The notes: a model not told the origin generated them from the letters alone. DNA of 15,437 bases from an uncultured Solobacterium sp. (GCA_937895985.1 CALBKL010000169.1:1-15437); one strand, 5' to 3'. Positions 6,480 through 13,223 are shown, counted from the first letter of the stretch. Program-made: numbers and translations.

Positions 6480-7193
6480 ATGAGAAAAATAAAAAGAACA
6501 GGAATTATTGTAATAATACTATGCTCGTGTGTTATAGGGAATGTAGTTGCATTTCGATATTATCTTGCAAAAACAATCAATTTAAAAACAACGTATATCG
6601 CAAAACATAATATTCCACCACGAACACAAATCAAAACAGAAGATCTAACAATGATTCAAATTCCAGAGAAGTATATGCAAGCATATACATGGAATGAAAA
6701 AGCAGATATTATTGGTAAATATACATCGATTCAAGGAATGATACCAAAGGGTTCTATGTTTTATAAAGATATGTTGTATAACGAAAAGGAAGTTCGTGAT
6801 CTAGCAATCACAAAACTTCAAGAAGGAATGACCATATTTACATTAGAAACAAATGTATCTTCACTAGGTAGTATTGAAGAAGGGATGTATGCAGATATCC
6901 ATGTTTCAATCTCACAGAAGAAAGAAATACCAATTACAGGGATACTGATACGACATGCAGAAGTAATATCAATTAAAGACCATAAAGGACTATCGTTGAA
7001 AGACGAACAATCAACCAAGGTTCCATATTTTATTGAACTTGGAATCAATCAAACGGATATTGATTATCTTTCTCTAGCTTCTTCGTTAGGTGAAATCAGA
7101 TTATTTCCATCAGCAGATTCCTATAAACCAGATAAATCTACACTAGAACAGGATTCGAAAGTGACGGAATATTTAAAGTCTCTTTATCCATGA
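6480..7193 (+). CDS. Orphan CpaB/RcpC-like protein with SAF domain
   Basis: CpaB-type proteins belong to Flp/Tad pilus assembly and sit at the membrane with a periplasmic or extracellular SAF domain. This 237-residue protein has an N-terminal membrane anchor (about 8-26). A SAF-like domain follows (about 37-98) with IAKHNIPPRTQIKTEDL and, later, GMIPKGSMFYKDML, which match the usual pattern of CpaB/FlgA-like SAF modules. A C-terminal RcpC-like half (about 110-212) ends in LASSLGEIRLFPS. GAGGG lies upstream of the ATG. No other pilus gene (secretin, ATPase, TadB/C, pilin) is in the window, so it is either an orphan or serves another surface system. TATAAG at 6459-6464 may be its -10, with no clear -35. 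Confidence 0.75.
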   Translation: MRKIKRTGIIVIILCSCVIGNVVAFRYYLAKTINLKTTYIAKHNIPPRTQIKTEDLTMIQIPEKYMQAYTWNEKADIIGKYTSIQGMIPKGSMFYKDMLYNEKEVRDLAITKLQEGMTIFTLETNVSSLGSIEEGMYADIHVSISQKKEIPITGILIRHAEVISIKDHKGLSLKDEQSTKVPYFIELGINQTDIDYLSLASSLGEIRLFPSADSYKPDKSTLEQDSKVTEYLKSLYP

Positions 7194-7202
7194 TAAAAAA
7201 AT

Positions 7203-7229
7203 AAAAATCCGTTATTCAACGGAATTTTT
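7203..7229. terminator. Bidirectional terminator between the cpaB-like gene and tRNA-His
   Basis: AAAAATCCGTT and AACGGAATTTTT pair around an ATTC loop with one bulged A. T-runs on both strands allow it to end the cpaB-like transcript (plus) and the tRNA-His transcript (minus). Confidence 0.85.
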
Positions 7230-7235
7230 ACTATA

Positions 7236-7313
7236 TGGGGCGACTAATGGGACTCGAACCCATGAGTGCTGGAGCCACAATCCAGTGTGTTAACCAACTT
7301 CACCATAGCCGCC
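7236..7313 (-). tRNA. tRNA-His (anticodon GTG)
   Basis: Read on the minus strand, the acceptor GCGGCTA pairs with TAGTCGC, including one G-T pair. An extra G at position -1 (base 7313) lies opposite the discriminator C (7239), the hallmark of tRNA-His. The anticodon stem CTGGA/TCCAG encloses the loop TTGTGGC; the anticodon GTG is at 7276-7278. The T arm contains GGTTCGAGTCC. The 3' CCA is encoded at 7236-7238. Confidence 0.96.
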
Positions 7314-7397
7314 ATGTGCTAAAATATATTATCATATCCAAAAATAATAAACAATATATATTTTTGGCTAAATTGCAAATAGAGGTATTAAATATAC

Positions 7398-8084
7398 ATG
7401 AGACAAATAAATGTTGGTGGTGAACTGCGAAATCTCGTAGTTGAACACAAGCGGAATAAGAGAATGTACTTACGTGTAAAAGATGATGGAACATTATTCG
7501 TTACCTGCCCACGTTATGTCAGTGAGCAGGAAATTCTATCCTTCATCCTTGAGAAACAAGATTGGATTATCAAAGTAAGTAAAAAAGAAAAGAAAAAGAA
7601 TCGTTATCTTTTAGACGGTACTGACCGTAAGGAAGCGTGCTGGCTAGGAAAGGTATATCCGGTTGAATTTATTTGCTCTAAACAGAAATTTATGTCGGTT
7701 GAAGAGGATAAAATTATATTCTATCTCCCCGAGGTGAATGATGATAATATTCAGGAAATCTTCTATCATACAGGGAATCTTCAATTGAAGCTAATGGTGG
7801 AAGAAAGACGTAAAGATTGGGATAATCATATCTGTCTTTTCAATCATAGAAGACTTCCAAATATTACTCTAAGGTATATGACAAGTAGATGGGGATCCTA
7901 CTCTCCAATGACGCATCACATTAGCTTGTCATCAAGATTGATTCACTTTCCTGTTGTGTGTTTAGATTATGTTTTATTGCATGAGTATGCACATATCCTA
8001 GAAGCGAACCATTCGAAACGATTTTATGATATCATCAGAATGTATATGCCTGAATATAAGGAATATAGTGATTTATTGAAGTGA
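7398..8084 (+). CDS. YgjP-type (M48-like) zinc metallopeptidase domain protein
   Basis: The 228-residue protein carries the zinc-metallopeptidase signature HEYAH (H195, E196, H199) within LLHEYAHILEANHSKRFY; H205 is the likely third ligand. Upstream is the family-typical SRWGSYSP (163-170). This arrangement matches the YgjP/DUF45 family of about 220-240 residues, related to SprT/WLM peptidases; E. coli YgjP has been named a UTP pyrophosphatase, so the biochemical role is uncertain. The N-terminal third is a Lys/Arg-rich beta segment. AGAGG at 7381-7385 precedes the ATG with a longish 12-base gap. The stop lies inside the upstream end of the mscS leader, so the two genes form an operon. No signal peptide; cytoplasmic. 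Confidence 0.85.
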   Translation: MRQINVGGELRNLVVEHKRNKRMYLRVKDDGTLFVTCPRYVSEQEILSFILEKQDWIIKVSKKEKKKNRYLLDGTDRKEACWLGKVYPVEFICSKQKFMSVEEDKIIFYLPEVNDDNIQEIFYHTGNLQLKLMVEERRKDWDNHICLFNHRRLPNITLRYMTSRWGSYSPMTHHISLSSRLIHFPVVCLDYVLLHEYAHILEANHSKRFYDIIRMYMPEYKEYSDLLK

Positions 8085-8092
8085 GGTTAATG

Positions 8093-8959
8093 ATGGGAAA
8101 CATTGTAAAAGAAAATAGTGTGTTTTTGTTTGGAAATACTATTTTTGAAAATGGAGCTGTAGGATTTATCATTACATTTTTAATTACAGTGATTATCGCA
8201 AAGATATTTTCAACGATATTGGAAAAACTAGTTGATCATGCGATGAAGAAAGATGCTAGGGCTAGTATGCCATTTAAGTATCTTTTAAAGATTTTACGTA
8301 CAGTGATTTACGTTATTGCGACATTCGCTATCTTGATGAATGTGAAACCTTTACAGAGCGTTTCTACAGCAATACTAGGTGCAACGAGTGTTATGACGGT
8401 TGTTGTTGGTTTAGCTGCACAGGAAACGTTCGGTAACTTTATCGCCGGGTTCTTCATTGTTATCTATCAACCATTTCACGTGGGAGATATGGTAAATCTT
8501 CCTGAAAAGAATATCTCTGGCACAGTGATTGAAATCACATTCCGTCATACGATTTTAAATACAGTTGAAAATACAAAAATCATTGTGCCAAATAGTACGA
8601 TGAACTCTGCAATTGTAGAAGATAAAGCATTTGGACAGAAGACATATATTCGCTATTTAGTTTTATCAGTTGCGTATCATACGGATATCGATAAATTGGA
8701 GAGAGTGATTACTGATGTTGTAGTAAATACAGATGGCGTCATCGATACTAGAAGTGCAGAAGCAAAAGAAAAGAATTTACCAATTAATATTACGGTAAAT
8801 GAGTTCTTAGACAGTGGTATTCAGATTCGTTTTCCATTTACAACAAAGTCACTAGGTAAGAGTGTAGAAACCGCATCAAAGATTCGCAAAGCTTTACTCG
8901 TTGCGTTTAGAGAGAATGGAATTGAAATTCCATATACAAAGATTCAGATTCTTAAATAG
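8093..8959 (+). CDS. mscS: Small-conductance mechanosensitive channel, MscS family
   Basis: MscS channels open under membrane tension to release solutes during osmotic downshock. The protein (288 residues from this start) has three hydrophobic segments, about 22-45, 62-82 and 88-126. The pore-lining third helix has the family stretch GLAAQETFGNFIAGFF (106-121), followed by YQPFHVGDMV leading into the beta domain and IIVPNSTM (163-170) in its core. Length is close to E. coli MscS (286). Start choice: ATG at 8093 lies 6 bases after GAGG (8083-8086). An ATG at 8090 and a GTG at 8081, which overlaps the upstream stop, are also in frame, but their spacing to the ribosome site is worse. It is co-transcribed with the metallopeptidase gene. 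Confidence 0.93.
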   Translation: MGNIVKENSVFLFGNTIFENGAVGFIITFLITVIIAKIFSTILEKLVDHAMKKDARASMPFKYLLKILRTVIYVIATFAILMNVKPLQSVSTAILGATSVMTVVVGLAAQETFGNFIAGFFIVIYQPFHVGDMVNLPEKNISGTVIEITFRHTILNTVENTKIIVPNSTMNSAIVEDKAFGQKTYIRYLVLSVAYHTDIDKLERVITDVVVNTDGVIDTRSAEAKEKNLPINITVNEFLDSGIQIRFPFTTKSLGKSVETASKIRKALLVAFRENGIEIPYTKIQILK

Positions 8960-8962
8960 AAT

Positions 8963-8978
8963 ATGTAAACGTTTACAT
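8963..8978. promoter_or_regulatory. Perfect 16-bp palindrome, cre-like (LacI/CcpA-family) operator
   Basis: ATGTAAACGTTTACAT is a perfect palindrome centred on CG, and its core fits the published CcpA cre consensus TGWAANCGNTNWCA at every position. It begins 4 bases after the mscS stop and has no T-run, so it is not a terminator. Which LacI-family regulator binds is unknown; the regulated promoter is most likely downstream. Confidence 0.6.
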
Positions 8979-9027
8979 TATTTTCATGAATTCACACGAA
9001 AAGTTGGCAAAAGATAAACAAACAATA

Positions 9028-9055
9028 TTGCAGGGAAATAAAATTGCGGTATTAT
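9028..9055 (+). promoter_or_regulatory. Candidate promoter upstream of the small ORF / ankyrin gene
   Basis: TTGCAG (9028-9033) and TATTAT (9050-9055, 5 of 6) are separated by 16 bp; expected start is near 9062. The -35 is weak (3 of 6). The cre-like palindrome lies about 50 bp upstream. Confidence 0.4.
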
Positions 9056-9107
9056 GTAGTTACAGGAACACGAAGTGTATTGATTAAGAGAATGGAGATG
9101 ATGTAGC

Positions 9108-9218
9108 ATGACTACGAAGCATGTTCTTTTTGATATACAATATGAGATTGTACAAACCCCAGGTGGGGAGGTTTTTGACGGGTTCTCTGTGAAAATGGTT
9201 TTTAGGATGGACATATAA
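9108..9218 (+). CDS. Possible 36-residue small protein of unknown function
   Basis: This short ORF starts with ATG at 9108 behind GGAG (9094-9097, 10-base gap) and ends with TAA at 9216-9218. It sits downstream of a candidate promoter, and its last codons form the left arm of a terminator hairpin. The product begins MTTKHVLFDIQYE, is soluble in character, and matches no family I know. An in-frame stop nine bases before the ATG fixes the maximum length. Alternatively the whole interval is a non-coding leader or attenuator RNA for the ankyrin gene and the ORF is chance. Evidence is context only. Confidence 0.35.
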   Translation: MTTKHVLFDIQYEIVQTPGGEVFDGFSVKMVFRMDI

Positions 9219-9234
9219 TGCCCATCCTTTTTTG
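9203..9234 (+). terminator. Intrinsic terminator or attenuator before the ankyrin gene
   Basis: AGGATGG pairs with CCATCCT, followed by a T-run (to about 9233). It lies 39 bases before the ankyrin-protein ATG. It ends the small transcript, or acts as an attenuator if the ankyrin operon is read from the same promoter. A perfect TATAAT (9214-9219) sits in its loop and could be the -10 of a separate promoter, but no -35 is visible. Confidence 0.8.
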
Positions 9235-9272
9235 TAACTAATTTCTGATAATCATACAGGAGGAAAACGATT

Positions 9273-9941
9273 ATGGATCAGACAAATTTAGACTTTTTTG
9301 AAGCAGCAGCCAGTGGTGATTTTGCGAAGTTATGTGCACAGGTTTCTAAGGGCGCAAACATCAATATCGCAAATGGTGATGGACGTACAGCGTTAATGAG
9401 AAGTGCAAAACGTGGTTACACTGAAATCGTACGTTTCTTATTAGACAATGGTGCGGATACAAGAGCTAGAGATAAAAATAATAAGACAGCTTTAATGGGT
9501 GCCGCTAAGAAGGGTCACACAGATATTTGCCGTATGTTAATTCATGCGGGCGCAAATATTGATGCCCACGATAATAAGGGTAGAACAGCTTTAATGAGAG
9601 CTTCATTACTTGGTCATAGTGACACAGTAAAGTACTTAATTTCTAAGAACGCTGATGTAAATGCAGTAGATGAACAGGGTCGTACAGCATTAATGGAAGC
9701 AGTAAATGCATATAAGTTAGATGAAATTAAAGATTTAGTAGATAACGGTGCAGATATCAATAAGGCTGATAATAAGGGTTGTACAGCATTGATGCGCGCT
9801 GCATATATTGGAATTCCAGAATTGGTAAAGTATCTGCTTGAAAAAGGTGCAGATAAGACAATGAAGGATTTTGATGGTAATTTAGCAATTCATTATGTAC
9901 GTAAAGAATGCTTATCAGATTTGAAAGATATTTTAAAGTAG
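9273..9941 (+). CDS. Ankyrin-repeat protein
   Basis: The 222-residue protein is made almost wholly of ankyrin repeats of 33 residues: an N-terminal cap (about 5-33), five full repeats starting near 36, 69, 102, 135 and 168, and a C-terminal cap (about 201-221). Each full repeat carries the G-x-TALM-x-A core and the NGADxxxxD turn. There is no signal peptide or membrane segment, so it is a cytoplasmic protein-binding scaffold with unknown partner. A strong AGGAGG lies 8 bases before the ATG. It ends 10 bp before the EF-G-like gene, whose own ribosome site overlaps its stop, so the two are an operon and the GTPase is a candidate partner. Repeats are similar but not identical at DNA level. Confidence 0.92.
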   Translation: MDQTNLDFFEAAASGDFAKLCAQVSKGANINIANGDGRTALMRSAKRGYTEIVRFLLDNGADTRARDKNNKTALMGAAKKGHTDICRMLIHAGANIDAHDNKGRTALMRASLLGHSDTVKYLISKNADVNAVDEQGRTALMEAVNAYKLDEIKDLVDNGADINKADNKGCTALMRAAYIGIPELVKYLLEKGADKTMKDFDGNLAIHYVRKECLSDLKDILK

Positions 9942-9951
9942 GAGGCCGACA

Positions 9952-12021
9952 ATGAAAGACTATTTAGCAAATGAAGTAAGAAATGTAGTTGTGCTAGGAC
10001 ATTCTGGCGCTGGTAAGAGTTCTGTCATTGAAGCCTGCCTATATTTTACAAAGGCAATTGAACGTTATGGAAAGAATAACGATGGCACAACAGCTCTGAA
10101 TTACGATCCTGAAGAAGGAAAGCGTGGTACATCAGTATATTGCCATATCGCACCTGTAGAATGGAAAGATAAGAAGATCAACTTTATCGATACACCGGGC
10201 TATATGGATTATGCAGGTGAGGAAGCGACTGGTTTAATGATGGGCGATAATGCCTTGATTGTTGTAAACGCAAAAGAAGGTATTGAAGCTGGTACAGAAC
10301 GCGCATGGCGTGAAGCAGTTTCTAAACAAAAGATTCCTACCATCTTCTTTATCAATAAGATGGATGTAGAAAATGCAAACTTCGATGCAGTATATACTAG
10401 CATTCGTGATAAGTTCGGTAAGTCAGTCATTCCATTTGAAGTGCCAATTATTGAAAATGGTGTAGTTGTAGGATCTGTCAATATCTTGCGTCGTAAAGCA
10501 TGGTATTACAATGATCGCAATACAGCCAAGGAAGTACCATCTGCTTTAATTGGTGAAGTAGAACGTTACTACAATGAAATCGCTGAAGCTATCGCAATGA
10601 CTGATGATGAACTCATGGAGAAATTCTTCTCAGGGGAAACATTTGATGAACATGAACTAGCCAAGGGATTACGTATTGGTGTACGTAATGGTGATATTCG
10701 TCCTGTATACTGTGGTAGTGCAGAGAATCAAACAGGTATTGAACGTTTGTTAGACCTAATTACCGAATACTTCCCAAGCTACGCAGAAAAGGGAAGAATT
10801 CAAGCTGAAACACTCAAGGGCGATACAATCGACATGGAAACAAACGAAAACGAAGCACTTAGTGCATTTGTATTCAAGACGATCGTTGACCCATTTGTAG
10901 GTAAGGTTTCTTACTTAAAGGTAATGAGTGGTGTCCTCAATAGTGATAGCCAAGTATATAACTCCAAGAAGGACGTAACAGAAAAAGTTAACCAAATCTA
11001 CGTTATCAATGGTAAGTATCAGATTGGTGTAGGTAAGTTATTTACAGGTGATATCGGTGCAGTTGTTAAGCTGCAAGCAACAGAAACAAACGACACACTG
11101 TGTACACGTTCAAGAGTTATTAAGTATCCAGATATTGAATATCCACATCCAATGTTAGGATATGCAATTCATCCAAAGACAAAGGCAGATGAAGATAAGT
11201 TATCCAGTGGTATTCATAATCTGATGCTAGAAGACCATACAATTAAACTAGTTAACAACGAAGAGACACACGAACAGGTACTCTATGGTGTAGGTGATCA
11301 ACACATCGACTTGATTCTCTCTAAGTTAAAGAGTAAGTACAAAGTTGAAGTAACAACAGAAAAACCAACGGTACAGTATCGTGAGACAATCTCTGCAAAG
11401 GCTGAAGCACAAGGTAAATACAAGAAACAAAATGGTGGTGCTGGTCAGTATGGAGATGTTTGGGTAAGATTTGAACCAACAGATTCTGATGATATGGTAT
11501 TTGCGGAAGAAGTATTTGGTGGTGCAGTTCCTAAACAGTACTTCCCACCAGTTGAACAAGGTTTACGTGATTGTATGAGTAAGGGTGTTCTTGCTGGATA
11601 TAAAGTGGTTGGTGTTAAGGCAACGCTATATGATGGATCTTATCACCCAGTAGACTCGAAGGAAGTAGCCTTCAAGGAAGCTGCTAGACTTGCATATAAT
11701 GCCGCAATGCCAAATGCCAAACCAGTTCTTCTTGAACCAATTGGTAAGGTTGTTGTGACTGCACCAGAAGACTATACAGGTACACTGATGGGTGACTTTA
11801 CAAAACGCCGTGGAATCATCTTGGATATGGGCACAGATGAAGATGGTCTACAGGTGATTAGAGCTGAAGTTCCAATGGCAGAAATGTTAACGTACGCAAC
11901 AGAATTACGTTCTATGACTCAGGGTCGTGGATCTTATGAATTAGCGTTTGACCGCTATGAAGCAGCTCCACATGATGTAGCACAGAAAGTCATCGACGCA
12001 AGAAAGAGCGAGAAAGAGTAA
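9952..12021 (+). CDS. EF-G-like translational GTPase paralogue (EF-G-2/FusA2 type)
   Basis: The 689-residue protein has the full EF-G layout: GTPase domain, domain II, and the C-terminal domains III-V (for example RRGIILDMG, and the final region with RSMTQGRGSYELAFDRYE). The G motifs are GHSGAGKSS (16-24), DTPG (80-83) and NKMD (135-138). It differs from housekeeping EF-G in three places: HSGAGKS in place of HIDAGKT; KRGTSV in place of the switch-I ERGITI; and DTPGYMD with Tyr84 where canonical EF-G has the catalytic His. The Tyr is typical, as I recall, of the EF-G-like paralogue group, whose role is poorly defined. No str-operon ribosomal genes or tuf are nearby, which also argues against the essential fusA. 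It is cotranscribed with the ankyrin gene. Confidence 0.92.
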   Translation: MKDYLANEVRNVVVLGHSGAGKSSVIEACLYFTKAIERYGKNNDGTTALNYDPEEGKRGTSVYCHIAPVEWKDKKINFIDTPGYMDYAGEEATGLMMGDNALIVVNAKEGIEAGTERAWREAVSKQKIPTIFFINKMDVENANFDAVYTSIRDKFGKSVIPFEVPIIENGVVVGSVNILRRKAWYYNDRNTAKEVPSALIGEVERYYNEIAEAIAMTDDELMEKFFSGETFDEHELAKGLRIGVRNGDIRPVYCGSAENQTGIERLLDLITEYFPSYAEKGRIQAETLKGDTIDMETNENEALSAFVFKTIVDPFVGKVSYLKVMSGVLNSDSQVYNSKKDVTEKVNQIYVINGKYQIGVGKLFTGDIGAVVKLQATETNDTLCTRSRVIKYPDIEYPHPMLGYAIHPKTKADEDKLSSGIHNLMLEDHTIKLVNNEETHEQVLYGVGDQHIDLILSKLKSKYKVEVTTEKPTVQYRETISAKAEAQGKYKKQNGGAGQYGDVWVRFEPTDSDDMVFAEEVFGGAVPKQYFPPVEQGLRDCMSKGVLAGYKVVGVKATLYDGSYHPVDSKEVAFKEAARLAYNAAMPNAKPVLLEPIGKVVVTAPEDYTGTLMGDFTKRRGIILDMGTDEDGLQVIRAEVPMAEMLTYATELRSMTQGRGSYELAFDRYEAAPHDVAQKVIDARKSEKE

Positions 12022-12029
12022 TCCTTTTT

Positions 12030-12060
12030 AGGTGGAAAGTTCATTTGAAACTTTCCACCT
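12030..12060 (+). terminator. 12-bp inverted repeat after the EF-G-like gene, atypical terminator
   Basis: AGGTGGAAAGTT and AACTTTCCACCT form a perfect 12-bp stem with a 7-base loop. The 3' side lacks an immediate T-run (ATTGCATTTT follows); the T-run is on the 5' side. It may still end the transcript or stabilise its 3' end. Confidence 0.6.
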
Positions 12061-12061
12061 A

Positions 12062-12090
12062 TTGCATTTTAAAAAGCAATCATATAAAAT
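12062..12090 (+). promoter_or_regulatory. Candidate promoter of tRNA-Leu
   Basis: TTGCAT (12062-12067) and TAAAAT (12085-12090, 5 of 6) have a 17-bp spacer. Expected start is about 12097, just before the mature tRNA 5' end at 12099. An alternative -10, TATAAA, lies at 12083-12088. Confidence 0.5.
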
Positions 12091-12098
12091 AATTGAGC

Positions 12099-12182
12099 GC
12101 CCCCGTGATGGAATTGGTAGACGTAGGGGACTCAAAATCCCCCGGTAGCGATACCGTGTCGGTTCGAGTCCGACCGGAGGCA
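12099..12182 (+). tRNA. tRNA-Leu (anticodon CAA)
   Basis: This is an 84-base class II tRNA. The anticodon stem GGGGA/TCCCC encloses loop CTCAAAA with anticodon CAA at 12133-12135 (reads TTG). A long variable arm (CGGTAGCGATACCG) and T arm GTCGG-TTCGAGT-CCGAC are clear. The acceptor GCCCCCG pairs with CGGAGGC except for a C-A mismatch at the fourth pair. The discriminator is A; the next bases are CTA, so CCA is not encoded and must be added. Confidence 0.95.
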
Positions 12183-12189
12183 CTAAGAG

Positions 12190-12219
12190 ACGATTCAACA
12201 ACTGTTGGGTCGTTTTTTT
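12190..12219 (+). terminator. Intrinsic terminator of tRNA-Leu
   Basis: ACGATTCAAC pairs with GTTGGGTCGT (10 bp including two G-T pairs) around AACT, followed by seven T. Confidence 0.92.
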
Positions 12220-12236
12220 CTTTGAGAGTATATCAA

Positions 12237-12264
12237 TTGCAATGCCATATACGCTTGATACAAT
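12237..12264 (+). promoter_or_regulatory. Promoter of the glutathione peroxidase gene
   Basis: TTGCAA (12237-12242) and TACAAT (12259-12264, 5 of 6) have a 16-bp spacer. The expected start near 12271 leaves a leader of about 20 bases containing AAAGGAG (12275-12281). Confidence 0.6.
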
Positions 12265-12291
12265 AGAATTAATTAAAGGAGAAAATTAATT

Positions 12292-12831
12292 ATGGGATTT
12301 TATGATTATTATGTAACTGATGCGAAGGGCAATCAGATTTCTTTAAAAGAGTATGAAAATAAGGTGGTATTGGTAGTTAATACTGCTACAGCTTGTGGCT
12401 TTACACCACAGTATGAAGAATTAGAAAAGCTTCATGAAAAGTATAATGAACAAGGCTTAGAAATTCTCGATATTCCTTGTAACCAATTCGGTGGACAAGC
12501 ACCTGGATCTGATGAAGAAATTCATGAGTTCTGTTCTTTACACTTCAATACAAGATTTGCACACATGCATAAGTCAGATGTAAATGGTGAAAATGAATTA
12601 CCATTATACACATTCTTAAAGAGTGAAAAGGGCTTTGAAGGATTCACAGGTGAAAAGGCAGACTTTATGAATGCACACGTTGGTAACCTTGTTCCTAACT
12701 TTAGAGAAACTTCTGATATTAAGTGGAACTTCACTAAATTCCTTGTTGACCGTAAGGGAAATGTAGTAGCTCGTTTTGAACCAACTGCTGATATGGCAGA
12801 CGTAGAAAAAGCGATTCAAGAATTACTTTAA
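12292..12831 (+). CDS. Glutathione peroxidase family peroxidase (probably thioredoxin-dependent)
   Basis: This 179-residue enzyme reduces hydrogen peroxide and organic hydroperoxides. The catalytic tetrad of the family is complete: C35 in NTATACGFTPQ, Q69 in NQFGGQ, and W145/N146 in IKWNFTKFLVD. Cys replaces selenocysteine at the peroxidatic site. C81 in EFCSLHF lies at the place of the resolving Cys of thioredoxin-dependent members, suggesting thioredoxin rather than glutathione as reductant, as expected for a Bacillota species. C63 is in the conserved PCNQFG. No signal peptide, so cytoplasmic. It has its own promoter and an AAAGGAG site. The ssb-like gene follows after 67 bp with no terminator between, so read-through is possible. 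Confidence 0.95.
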   Translation: MGFYDYYVTDAKGNQISLKEYENKVVLVVNTATACGFTPQYEELEKLHEKYNEQGLEILDIPCNQFGGQAPGSDEEIHEFCSLHFNTRFAHMHKSDVNGENELPLYTFLKSEKGFEGFTGEKADFMNAHVGNLVPNFRETSDIKWNFTKFLVDRKGNVVARFEPTADMADVEKAIQELL

Positions 12832-12898
12832 TTTTTGGGGAATTATTTCATCTTCTGTGAATATATACGTAGAAGGATATTCTATGGAGGAAAGAAAG

Positions 12899-13216
12899 AT
12901 GAATGATTTAAATGCAGTTGAAATTAAAGGGACAGTAATGTATGAACCTAGTGTTCGTAGCACAAAAAATGATTCCACAATGTCAACATTCTCAGTTTGT
13001 GTAAAACACAATGAACCAAGTAAAGCGAAGGACTATCTAAATGTAGTTGCGTGGGGAGATGTAGCGGATCAAGTTCGTGAAGAATTCCATGCGGGCACAA
13101 GAATTGGTATTAAAGGCCATCTTCGTAAGCAGTTTTACATGAAAGATGAAAATAAGAAGACCGTTGTGCAAATCGTTGCAGAGAAAATCTATCATCCAAA
13201 AGATGAAACTGAATAA
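12899..13216 (+). CDS. Short single-stranded DNA-binding protein (OB fold)
   Basis: From the ATG at 12899 the product is 105 residues; GGAGG at 12886-12890 is 8 bases upstream, a far better start than the ATG at 12857, which would add 14 non-conserved residues. The sequence is one SSB-type OB fold: NAVEIKGTVMYEPSVR near the start, STFSVCV (29-35), DYLNVVAWGDVADQV (45-59) and GTRIGIKGHLRKQ (66-78). It stops at about the end of the fold (KDETE). It has no Gly/Pro/Gln-rich linker and no acidic DDIPF-type tail, which in housekeeping SSB (about 150-180 residues) recruits partner proteins. It is probably a secondary SSB paralogue; a PriB-like role is possible. Confidence 0.85.
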   Translation: MNDLNAVEIKGTVMYEPSVRSTKNDSTMSTFSVCVKHNEPSKAKDYLNVVAWGDVADQVREEFHAGTRIGIKGHLRKQFYMKDENKKTVVQIVAEKIYHPKDETE

Positions 13217-13223
13217 GTTATAT

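Noticed and set aside
7236..7313. tRNA-His as an integration (attachment) site
   Set aside because: No integrase, no repeated tRNA 3' end nearby, and no composition change next to it.
7235..7423. Plus-strand frame of 62 codons across the tRNA-His gene
   Set aside because: It overlaps a complete minus-strand tRNA and has no ribosome site; it is a shadow of the tRNA.
8963..8978. The palindrome after mscS as an intrinsic terminator
   Set aside because: It has no hairpin loop of useful size and no T-run; it fits a protein-binding operator better.
8984..9214. Minus-strand frame of 76 codons in the mscS-ankyrin gap
   Set aside because: No promoter or ribosome site on that strand, Cys/His/Ser-rich chance-like composition, and it overlaps plus-strand signals and the terminator.
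9203..9234. T-box or other tRNA-sensing leader before the ankyrin gene
   Set aside because: AGGATGG superficially resembles part of the T-box GGTGG motif, but no T-box sequence, specifier loop or amino-acid gene is present.
9273..9941. Ankyrin repeats as a CRISPR or tandem DNA repeat array
   Set aside because: The roughly 99-bp periodicity is protein-level repeat structure; DNA copies are divergent and lack spacers.
12857..12898. Longer start for the ssb-like gene at 12857
   Set aside because: The extra 14 residues are not SSB-like and no ribosome site precedes that ATG, whereas GGAGG is 8 bases before the ATG at 12899.
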